A DNA stretch of 64,000 nucleotides, taken from contig NZ_LISW01000001.1 of the NCBI RefSeq assembly GCF_001905735.1, positions 864,603-928,602 of the forward strand, read 5' to 3'. A program made the position numbers and the translations under genes. Source of the DNA: Streptomyces sp. CB01249 (GTDB lineage: Bacteria > Actinomycetota > Actinomycetes > Streptomycetales > Streptomycetaceae). The notes under the pieces were generated by a model that ran no database searches, was not told the origin of the DNA, and worked only from the letters and a program-made list of their open reading frames with translations. Positions 35,702-42,591 of this stretch are shown here, one piece after another (position 1 is the first letter of the stretch; the number at the start of each line of letters is the position of its first letter).

Positions 35702-36754
35702 TCAGGCCGACTGCCGCCGTACGAGGGTCGGGTGGAAGATCACCGACGGGGGCGGGTCCACCGGCTTGCCGATCTGCTTGAGCAGCAGCCGGGCCATCTC
35801 CGCAGACATCTCCTCCACCGGCTGCCGGACCGTCGTCAGCGGCGGATCACAGGCCAGCGCCGCGCTGCTGTCGTCGAACCCGACGAGCGCGACGTCGTCC
35901 GGGACCTCCTTCCCGGCCCGCAGCAGCACCGGTACGGCCCCGAGCGCCATCAGGTCCGACGCGATGAACACCGCGTCCAGGTCCGGTCGCTCCGCCAGCA
36001 GTCGCCGCATCGCCGCCGCGCCCCCGGCATGGGTGAAGTCGCCCTCGGCGGTCACCACGTCCGAGATGCCGTGCGCCGCGGCCGCGTCCAGGAACCCGGC
36101 GAGCCGCGCCTGACCGGCCGGCATGTCCTGCGGGCCCGACACCGTGCCGATGCGGCGGCGGCCCAGCGCGGCGAGATGGTCGGCGGCCAGCCGCGCCCCG
36201 GCCCGCTGGTCCGCCTCGACATAGGTGAGCGGCGTCGGCCTGCGGGGCTGCCCGGCGAGCACGGCGGGCAGCCGGGTTTCGTGCAGCAGCCCGGGCAGCG
36301 GGTCGTCCGCGTGCGAGGAGATCAGCACCACCCCGTCGACGTGCCCGTGGCGCAGGTACGAAAGGAGCTGGTCGCGGGACTCCTGGTCGTCGGCCAGCAT
36401 CAGGACCAGCTGGATGCCCGCCGGGCGCAGCACCTCCAGGAGACCGGCCACCACCCGCCCGAAGTACGGATCGGAGAACATCCGGCCGATGAACGGCTCG
36501 GGCACGGTGCGCCGCTCCCGCTCCGAGACGACCAGCGCGATCGAGTCGGTGCGCCGGGTCACCAGCGACCGGGCCGCGCGGTTGGGCACGTAACCGGTGG
36601 CGTCCACCGCCGCCTCCACCGTCCGCCGCAGCGCCGGGTCCACCGTGGTCGCCCCGTTGATCACCCGGGACACCGTCGCCCGTGACACCCCGGCCACTCC
36701 GGCGACGTCCTCCAAGGTCACGGGGCGGGCGGGCGGCGACGCGTCGGCAGGCAT
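35702..36754 (-). CDS. LacI-family transcriptional regulator
   Basis: A 350-residue sugar-responsive repressor. The helix-turn-helix and hinge occupy residues 13-70 (TLEDVAGVAGVSRATVSRVI, YVPNRAARSLVTRRTDS). The periplasmic-binding-like effector domain has FSDPYFGRVVAGLLE and VALVGFDDSSAALACDPPLT. The stop codon is immediately next to the opposite-strand stop of the phosphodiesterase (no base between). Two genes upstream on the same strand, three palindromes of LacI type precede DUF1996 at 38476-38653, so this may be their regulator. TATAAA at about 36771 is a possible -10. Confidence 0.92.
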   Translation of the reverse strand: MPADASPPARPVTLEDVAGVAGVSRATVSRVINGATTVDPALRRTVEAAVDATGYVPNRAARSLVTRRTDSIALVVSERERRTVPEPFIGRMFSDPYFGRVVAGLLEVLRPAGIQLVLMLADDQESRDQLLSYLRHGHVDGVVLISSHADDPLPGLLHETRLPAVLAGQPRRPTPLTYVEADQRAGARLAADHLAALGRRRIGTVSGPQDMPAGQARLAGFLDAAAAHGISDVVTAEGDFTHAGGAAAMRRLLAERPDLDAVFIASDLMALGAVPVLLRAGKEVPDDVALVGFDDSSAALACDPPLTTVRQPVEEMSAEMARLLLKQIGKPVDPPPSVIFHPTLVRRQSA

Positions 36755-36828
36755 GCAGTCTTTATACCGGGTGGTACGACCGGTGGAGCAACGGCCATGG
36801 TTGCCTTGGTGTTACGTTGACCCGCCCG

Positions 36829-37404
36829 TCAGCCGGGAGCGCCGGACGGGGCGGGCAGCCGGGCGATCTCGGCCCGGCGGGCGGAGACCAGGGCGGCCGC
36901 GAGCCGCTTGGCGTCCGGCCGGGTGCCGGCCCCGGTCTCGGAGCGCGACACCTGGGCGGTCTGGCGCAGATGGGCGCCGATCCGGTCCACCAGGAAGCGG
37001 TCGAAGGCCGCGCCCTTCAGCGTGCGGGCCCGCGCCAGGTCGTCGGCCGTCACCATGCCGGGCATGTGGTGGCCCTCGTGCACATTGGTGTCCGGGAGCC
37101 CCATCCGGTCCAGCAGCGGGCGCAGCCGGGCCAGTTCGCCGTTCTGCGAGGTCTGCAGCCCCGCCGCCCAGCTCCGTACGGCGGTGTCGCCGGAACGGTC
37201 GGCGGCGAGCGACAGGAGCGCCACGGCCGACTCGTTCATCGGGGTCATGAGCTGCGCCCAGGCGGCATCGGTCGGATCGGCGGGGGCGCCGGTGGCGGAC
37301 GGGGCGGGCGGGGGAGTGCTCTCCGGATCGGCCGCCGGGGAGCCGCAGCCGGCCAGGAGGAGGAGCAGCAGGGTGAGCGCCGCCGCGCTGCGGGCCGCTT
37401 TCAT
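36829..37404 (-). CDS. DUF305 family lipoprotein
   Basis: A 191-residue exported lipoprotein. The start MKAARSAAALTLLLLLLAGC carries a lipobox (LAGC, Cys 20). DUF305 follows, a ferritin-like helical domain with FDRFLVDRIGAHLRQTAQV near residue 125 and paired His residues in HEGHHMPGM near 108. Many members are found with copper or metal homeostasis genes, but no such gene is nearby. ATG 37404 has GAGGGAG upstream. It lies downstream of the DUF1996 gene, but a strong hairpin intervenes. Confidence 0.88.
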   Translation of the reverse strand: MKAARSAAALTLLLLLLAGCGSPAADPESTPPPAPSATGAPADPTDAAWAQLMTPMNESAVALLSLAADRSGDTAVRSWAAGLQTSQNGELARLRPLLDRMGLPDTNVHEGHHMPGMVTADDLARARTLKGAAFDRFLVDRIGAHLRQTAQVSRSETGAGTRPDAKRLAAALVSARRAEIARLPAPSGAPG

Positions 37405-37423
37405 CAGGGCTCCCTCGGGGAGG

Positions 37424-37454
37424 GCCCGTCCGGGGCGCGGGGCCCCGGACGGGC
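37424..37454 (-). terminator. Hairpin terminator between DUF1996 and DUF305 genes
   Basis: A 12-13-bp perfect stem (GCCCGTCCGGGG and its complement) with a small loop lies 22 bp past the DUF1996 stop and 20 bp before the DUF305 ATG. It should limit read-through from DUF1996. Confidence 0.75.
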
Positions 37455-37475
37455 GGGTGGGGACGGGGGCGTGCG

Positions 37476-38411
37476 TCAGGGGGTGCCGTCGGCCCCGCAC
37501 TTGATGATGGCGTTGATGCAGTCGCGTACGCGCTGCGCCAGTTCGGCCTCGGGCCACACGTTGAAGAAGTCGCCGTGCATCGTGTAGCCGGGACCGGACG
37601 CCAGCCGGAACCTGGACGGGTCACCGTTGACCGGGTACCGCAGCACCTGGCGGAGCTTGGGCACCGGCACCGGGTGGGTGGCCGGGCACTCGCCGTTGAC
37701 CGGGTACGACATGTGGCTCTTGTGGTCGGGCGAGTCGAGGTCCTTGCCGTTCCAGCACTGCGGGAAGTCGAGGTACGACTCCAGCATCCCGTCGGACGGG
37801 CAGTTCACGAAGTCGTGCGACGGGTTGACCTCGCCGTGGTGCAGACACGACCAGCGCGAGATCGTGTTGTCGTCCGGCCCGGTCGCCTTGGCGTTGCCCG
37901 CGACGATCCGCAGACCCCGGGGGAAGGGCTGGATCTGCCGGATGACGTCGTCCCGGACGCCCTCGCCCAGGTAGTAGAACGTGGTGCCGGTGGGCTCCAC
38001 CTCCTTGTCCCCGTCGTACAGGGTGGGCACCCAGTACGACGACAGGTCGATGTCGGGCGAGCAGGTGCTCCGGGCCTTCTCCAGCGAGGCCAGGTCGGAG
38101 TGGCCGTTGGTGGAGTCGTTGCCGAAGAAGCTGTGCATGTGCGAGGCGCCGGGCAGGCCCGGGAAGACGATCGGGTCGTCGGGCGCCCGGTGGGTGTACG
38201 GGCACTCGGCGAGGAACTCGGCCACCCGGACCACGTCGGCGGCCGCCTTGGGGGCGGGGGCCGGCGCGCCGGCGGACGCGCTGCCGGTGGAGGCCTGAAG
38301 GAGGGTCAGGGCGAGCGCGGCGGCGGCGAGCGCCGCCGTGCGGTACCGCCGGGGCGATGGGGTTCTGCGGGGGCTGTCCTCGCCGCTGCGTCGTTGACGG
38401 AAGAAGAGCAC
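37476..38411 (-). CDS. Secreted DUF1996 protein
   Basis: A 311-residue exported protein. The N-terminus has a twin-basic region (RRYRTAALAAAALALTLLQA) and a signal peptide ending near ASAGAPA. The DUF1996 domain fills the rest, with HMHSFFGNDSTNGHSDLASL near residue 95, SSYWVPTLYD, CLHHGEVNPSHDFVNCP and SHMSYPVNGECP. Its many His and Cys residues suggest metal or carbohydrate binding, but the family has no established reaction. GTG 38411 has AGGAG 5 nt upstream. The promoter region contains three LacI-type palindromes. Stop 37476 precedes a hairpin. Confidence 0.9.
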   Translation of the reverse strand: MLFFRQRRSGEDSPRRTPSPRRYRTAALAAAALALTLLQASTGSASAGAPAPAPKAAADVVRVAEFLAECPYTHRAPDDPIVFPGLPGASHMHSFFGNDSTNGHSDLASLEKARSTCSPDIDLSSYWVPTLYDGDKEVEPTGTTFYYLGEGVRDDVIRQIQPFPRGLRIVAGNAKATGPDDNTISRWSCLHHGEVNPSHDFVNCPSDGMLESYLDFPQCWNGKDLDSPDHKSHMSYPVNGECPATHPVPVPKLRQVLRYPVNGDPSRFRLASGPGYTMHGDFFNVWPEAELAQRVRDCINAIIKCGADGTP

Positions 38412-38475
38412 GGCACTCCTGTTCGGGGGAAGTGGTGGGGGGATGTGCCCTGATCATGAGCGGCATGATCAGGCG

Positions 38476-38653
38476 AGAGAGCGCTCTCTGCCAGGGAACG
38501 TAGGAGCGTGTTGAGGGCATGTCAATACAGCTGACGAACCTTCGATTGCAGGCGTTGTGGGGGCGGTTGAGGCCGGGAAAGCCGGGAGAGCGCTCTCTCT
38601 GGCATTTGTTGACCAAAACCCCGGGCGTGAGGCATGGGAGAGCGCTCTCCCAT
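38476..38653. promoter_or_regulatory. Three LacI-type operator palindromes between DUF1996 and DNA ligase genes
   Basis: All three share the core GAGAGCGCTCTC. Site 1 (38476-38489) is a perfect 14-bp palindrome AGAGAGCGCTCTCT, site 2 (38586-38597) a perfect 12-bp core, and site 3 (38634-38653) a perfect 20-bp palindrome ATGGGAGAGCGCTCTCCCAT. Centres are 109 and 52 bp apart; 52 bp is about five helical turns. A central CG within an inverted repeat is typical of LacI-family operators, such as the CebR box TGGGAGCGCTCCCA. They lie 65 bp upstream of DUF1996 (minus) and 47 bp upstream of the ligase (plus). Confidence 0.8.
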
Positions 38654-38700
38654 CTTTTCCGGGAAGGGCGTTGTCAGTGGTGGGCGGCAGGATGGAGGGC

Positions 38701-40791
38701 ATGACGAACTCAGCAGTCGTGCTCGCCGACCATGCCTCCTACGCCGCCGCCGTCGAGGAGGCCGCCCAGGCCGCCGCCGCGTACTACGCCACGGGCGAGA
38801 GCACGCTCGACGACGACGCCTACGACCGCCTGGCGCGCGGCATCGCCGCGTACGAGAAGGAGCATCCGCAGGAGGTGCTGCCCGCCTCGCCGACCGGCAA
38901 GGTGGCGGGCGGCGCGGCCCTCGGGGACGTGCCGCACACCGTGCCGATGCTCTCCCTCGACAACGTCTTCTCGGCCGAGCAGTTCGCCACCTGGACCGCG
39001 TCCCTGGAGCGCCGGATCGGACGGCCCGTCACCGCGTGGAGCGTCGAGCCGAAGCTCGACGGGCTCGCGGTCGCCGCCCGGTACCACGAGGGCCGGCTGG
39101 AACGGCTGATCACCCGGGGCGACGGGACCGCCGGTGAGGACGTCTCCCACGCGATCGGGACCGTCGTCGGGCTCCCCGCGCGGCTCGCGGAGCCGGTCAC
39201 GATGGAGATACGCGGCGAGATCCTGATGACCACCGAGCAGTTCGAGCGGGCGAACGCGGTCCGCACCGAGCACGGCGGCGCACCCTTCGCCAACGCGCGC
39301 AACGGCGCCGCGGGCACCCTGCGCGCCAAGGACCGTGCGTACACGGTGGAGATGACGTTCTTCGCGTACGGCGCCCTGCCGCTGCCCGACTCCGGCGCAC
39401 TGGCCGCCGAGCTGACCGAGCTGCCGCACAGTCAGGTGCTCGCCCGGGTCGCGGAGCTCGGCGTGCACACCGCCGCGGACACGGAGGTCGCGCCGCGCAC
39501 CGCCGCCACCGTCGAGGAGGTCCAGGCCCGGATCGAGGAAGTCGCCGCGCTGCGGGCCGCGTTGCCGTTCGGGATCGACGGCATCGTGATCAAGGCGGAC
39601 CTGGCGGCCGACCAGCGCGACGCCGGTTCCGGCACCCGGGCCCCGCGCTGGGCCATCGCCTACAAGCTGCCCGCCGTCGAGAAGGTCACCCGCCTCCTCG
39701 GCGTCGAGTGGAACGTGGGCCGCACCGGCATCATCGCGCCGCGCGCCGTGCTGGAGCCCGTCGAGATCGACGGCTCGACCGTCAGCTACGCCACGTTGCA
39801 CAACCCGGCCGACATCACCCGCCGGGACCTGCGCATCGGTGACCACGTGATGGTCTACAAGGCGGGCGACATCATCCCCCGCATCGAGGCGCCCGTCGCC
39901 CATCTGCGCACCGGGGACGAACAGCCCATCGACTTCCCCGAGGCGTGCCCGCAGTGCGGTTCGGAGATCGACAGCAGCGAGCAGCGCTGGCGCTGTGTGC
40001 GGGGCCGCGACTGCCGGATCGTCGCCTCCGTCTCGTACGCCGCCGGGCGCGACCAGCTCGACATCGAAGGGCTCGGCACGACCCGGGTCGTCCAGTTGGT
40101 CGACGCCGGTCTCGTCGCCGACTTCGCCGACCTGTTCATGCTGGAACGCGAACAGCTGCTGACGCTCGACCGGATGGGGGAGACCAGCACCGACAATCTG
40201 CTGGCCGCGATCGACACGGCACGCTCGCAGCCGCTCTCCCGGGTCTTCTGCGCCCTCGGTGTGCGCGGTACCGGGCGCTCCATGTCCCGCCGGATCGCCC
40301 GCTACTTCGCGGAGATGGACCGGATCCGGGCCGCCGACGAGGAGGAGTTGCAGCGCGTCGACGGCATCGGCAAGGAGAAGGCGGCCGGTGTGGTCGCGGA
40401 GCTGGCCGAGCTCGCCCCGCTCATCGACCGGCTGGTCGCCGCCGGGCTGAACATGACCGAGCCGGGCGCGGCCCCGCCGCCCCCGCCGGGCGAGGAGGCC
40501 GACGAGGAGACGGCCGCCGGTGCCGAGGGCGCCCCGCTGGCCGGGATGACCGTGGTGGTCACCGGGGCCATGACGGGCGCGCTGGAGAAGCTGTCGCGCA
40601 ACCAGATGAACGAGCTGGTCGAGCGGGCGGGTGGCAAGTCCTCCTCCAGCGTCTCCAAGCGCACGACGCTGCTTGTGGCCGGGGAGAAGGCGGGCTCCAA
40701 GCGGACCAAGGCGGAGGACCTGGGGGTGCGGATCGCCACGCCGGAGGAGTTCGCGGAGCTGATAGCGGAGTTCCTGCCGGTCGACGCGTGA
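38701..40791 (+). CDS. ligA: NAD-dependent DNA ligase (LigA)
   Basis: A 696-residue ligase that seals nicks using NAD. The adenylation lysine is K118 in EPKLDG, and the motif [14 protein letters not shown] is near residue 175. The OB domain, a four-Cys zinc finger (CPQCGS...[10 protein letters not shown] near 425-445), helix-hairpin-helix repeats ([27 protein letters not shown]) and a C-terminal BRCT domain ([19 protein letters not shown]) are all present, so it looks fully active. Streptomyces usually has another, essential ligA elsewhere, so this may be a paralogue. ATG 38701 was chosen over ATG 38692; the upstream extension would include the palindromes, suggesting unusual regulated expression. 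Confidence 0.92.
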   Translation: MTNSAVVLADHASYAAAVEEAAQAAAAYYATGESTLDDDAYDRLARGIAAYEKEHPQEVLPASPTGKVAGGAALGDVPHTVPMLSLDNVFSAEQFATWTASLERRIGRPVTAWSVEPKLDGLAVAARYHEGRLERLITRGDGTAGEDVSHAIGTVVGLPARLAEPVTMEIRGEILMTTEQFERANAVRTEHGGAPFANARNGAAGTLRAKDRAYTVEMTFFAYGALPLPDSGALAAELTELPHSQVLARVAELGVHTAADTEVAPRTAATVEEVQARIEEVAALRAALPFGIDGIVIKADLAADQRDAGSGTRAPRWAIAYKLPAVEKVTRLLGVEWNVGRTGIIAPRAVLEPVEIDGSTVSYATLHNPADITRRDLRIGDHVMVYKAGDIIPRIEAPVAHLRTGDEQPIDFPEACPQCGSEIDSSEQRWRCVRGRDCRIVASVSYAAGRDQLDIEGLGTTRVVQLVDAGLVADFADLFMLEREQLLTLDRMGETSTDNLLAAIDTARSQPLSRVFCALGVRGTGRSMSRRIARYFAEMDRIRAADEEELQRVDGIGKEKAAGVVAELAELAPLIDRLVAAGLNMTEPGAAPPPPPGEEADEETAAGAEGAPLAGMTVVVTGAMTGALEKLSRNQMNELVERAGGKSSSSVSKRTTLLVAGEKAGSKRTKAEDLGVRIATPEEFAELIAEFLPVDA

Positions 40792-40986
40792 CGTGAGGCG
40801 CGTGACCGCGCGGGGCGTGCCTGTGGCGCGCGCTGCCCGTCGTGCGCGCGGGGCGTGTCCTTCGATTTTGCTGGGGAGTGGCTTTCTTTGCCTCCCTATT
40901 GCATAGTGAGGGCTCGGCCATGCCTCGCGATCAGCGGGTCACTGGGTGTGTGTACGGCCGCGGCTGCGTGCCGGGGGTGAGGGGCG

Positions 40987-41778
40987 ATGCGTTCTTTGCG
41001 CGACGGACGGCGGCACGACCGGGGCGTCACCCGGGGCCTCGCCCTCGACCTCGGCAGCTCCCGCACCCGGGCCTGGGTCCCCGGCCGGGGCGTCGTCGCG
41101 GACACCGTCCACGGCACCGGTGAACACGGCCCCGGCCGGCCCGTCCGGCGCGGCCGCATCGTGGACCCGGAGGCGTGCGGCCGGATGCTGGCCCGCATCG
41201 CCGACCGGGCCCTGGGCGAGCGCCGCGAGGACGCGGTCATCGTCCTCAGCCACCCCGTGCTCGCCGGGCCCGGCCACCGCGCCGCCGCCCGCGACCTGCT
41301 CCATGCGCTCGGCCCCTCGGACGTCATCGTCCTGGACAGCGCCCGCGCCGCCGCCGCGTGCGCCGGGCCCGGGGACGGCGGCCCCCTTCTCGTCCTCGAC
41401 ATCGGCGCCGAGCTGACCGAGGCGACCCTGCTGGTGGACGGCCTGGTGCGCGACGCCCGCCTCGCCGAGACCGGGCTCAGCGACCTGGACCCGGGCGAAC
41501 CGCCCACCGCCGCCGTCCGCGCGGTCCTGGACATGGTCATGGCCATGTGGCGGCAGGACCCGCACGGCGCGCTGCTCGGCGCCCTGCGCAGGGGCCCGCT
41601 GCTCGCCGGGGGCGGTGCGCTGCGCCCGGACGTCACCAACCGGATAGCGGTCCGCCTCGGCGTCCCGGTCCGGCGCACGGACGACCCGGCGACCACGGTC
41701 GTGCGCGGGGCCGGACTGGTCCTCAGCTCCGTCCTCCGCCACGCCGCGGCGCCCGCCCTGCCCGGCCGCCCCCGGTGA
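40987..41778 (+). CDS. Reduced MreB-like actin-fold protein
   Basis: A 263-residue actin-superfamily ATP-binding protein. Phosphate-1 motif LALDLGSSRTRAW is near residue 18, phosphate-2 LLVLDIGAELTEATLL near 132, and the adenosine-site LLAGGGALRPDVTN near 208. It is about 80 residues shorter than MreB/Mbl (about 340), with the regions of subdomains IB and IIB apparently reduced. A third, short MreB-like protein is known in S. coelicolor (SCO6166, from memory), and this could be its counterpart. Filament formation is uncertain. ATG 40987; its stop overlaps the next possible GTG start. Confidence 0.85.
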   Translation: MRSLRDGRRHDRGVTRGLALDLGSSRTRAWVPGRGVVADTVHGTGEHGPGRPVRRGRIVDPEACGRMLARIADRALGERREDAVIVLSHPVLAGPGHRAAARDLLHALGPSDVIVLDSARAAAACAGPGDGGPLLVLDIGAELTEATLLVDGLVRDARLAETGLSDLDPGEPPTAAVRAVLDMVMAMWRQDPHGALLGALRRGPLLAGGGALRPDVTNRIAVRLGVPVRRTDDPATTVVRGAGLVLSSVLRHAAAPALPGRPR

Positions 41779-41827
41779 CCCCGCTCCCGGGGCCACCCCC
41801 GGTGACCCCGCTCCCGGGGCCGCCCCC
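41774..41827 (+). repeat. Tandem 27-bp duplication over the stop/start junction
   Basis: Two adjacent 27-bp copies (41774-41800 and 41801-41827) beginning GGTGACCCCGCTCCCGGGGC differ at one base. The repeat includes the GTGA stop-start overlap, so both copies offer a GTG start in the same frame. Translated it gives VTPLPGPPP twice. Confidence 0.8.
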
Positions 41828-42293
41828 GGGGAACGCGCACCCGGGCCGCCCGTCCGCCGCGCGGCAGTACCTCGTCGCGCTGCTCCTCGCCGTGCTCGCC
41901 CTCGTCGGCGGCGCGCCCGCGGCGGCCGGGGCGGGCCTCCCCGTACGCGCGACGGCGGCCCTTCCCGCGATGACGGCGACGACCGCAACGCCGGCGACCC
42001 TCACGCCCGCCGCGACGACCGCCCCCGGCCTCCCCGTACAACAGTCGACCACCGAGGTGCCCCGGACCGACCCGCCCCCCGCCACCGTCGACCGGGGCCC
42101 CGACACCACCCCCTGGGCCGCCGCCGAGCACCCCCGTACCGCACACCAGTTGCCCCCGCCCGGCCCCGGCGGGCTCGTCCCGTGCCCCGCGCGGGCCCCG
42201 CTTCCACGTTCCGTCCCCTGGTCCGTCCGTACCGCCCCCGCCTCCGCCGTCCAGCGCCCGCGCGTGGCGCTGCCCGGCGTGCGCGGTCCTCCT
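41775..42293 (+). CDS. Probable small proline/alanine-rich exported or membrane protein; 3' end disturbed by the palindromic element
   Basis: A reading frame coupled to the MreB-like gene by a GTGA overlap. It encodes a proline-rich start, one hydrophobic segment (YLVALLLAVLALVGGAPAAA near residue 32, signal peptide or anchor) and a low-complexity Pro/Thr/Ala tail ending RVALPGVRGPP. At 42294 it enters the palindromic element without a stop and stays open deep into secDF in another frame. The natural end has therefore probably been lost or shifted. A stop in a different frame at 42545-42547, 45 bp before secDF, could be the original one. The end given here is simply the element boundary. Function unknown; it could be a non-coding GC-rich frame. 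Confidence 0.45.
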
Positions 42294-42470
42294 AGGGCCT
42301 GTCGTCAAATTCCCGTCTGCCGGGCGACGCCATGCACGCACTCTCGCCGCACCGGCCCCAGACCCCAGTACATCCAGTACAGGGGTCTGGGGCCGGCACG
42401 CCGAGAGCACGCACCTGACGCCGCCCGGCCCGCCCTCCGGGCGGACGACGGGAATTTGACGACAGGCCCT
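42294..42470. mobile_element. 177-bp palindromic MITE-like element
   Basis: Perfect 24-bp terminal inverted repeats (42294-42317 and 42447-42470) begin AGGGCCTGTCGTCAAATTCC. Inside is a second inverted repeat: 15-bp perfect arms at 42352-42366 and 42382-42396 (CCGGCCCCAGACCCC) around a GTAC-containing loop. Stem pairing continues outward in the same register (CTCTCG with CGAGAG) to about 42319/42429. The whole unit could thus form a long cruciform or RNA hairpin. It encodes no transposase, so it would need one elsewhere. No clear target-site duplication is seen. It lies 121 bp before secDF. Confidence 0.8.
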
Positions 42471-42591
42471 GTGCCGGTGCCCACCGGCCCGGGGACCGCT
42501 CGCCGGTCCCGCAATCCATCAACGCCGTGCCGTTCCCGCCGTTCTGACCGGGTGAGGGGCGTGCCCGGCGCCCCCTCGGAGGAATCCCGCA

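Noticed and set aside
38557..38700. N-terminal extension of the DNA ligase to an earlier start
   Set aside because: It would encode two of the operator palindromes and lacks similarity to LigA N-termini. ATG 38701 gives the expected beginning.
42447..42547. Target-site duplication around the palindromic element
   Set aside because: The bases flanking the two ends (CCT on the left, GTG on the right) do not match, so a recent transposition with duplication cannot be shown.
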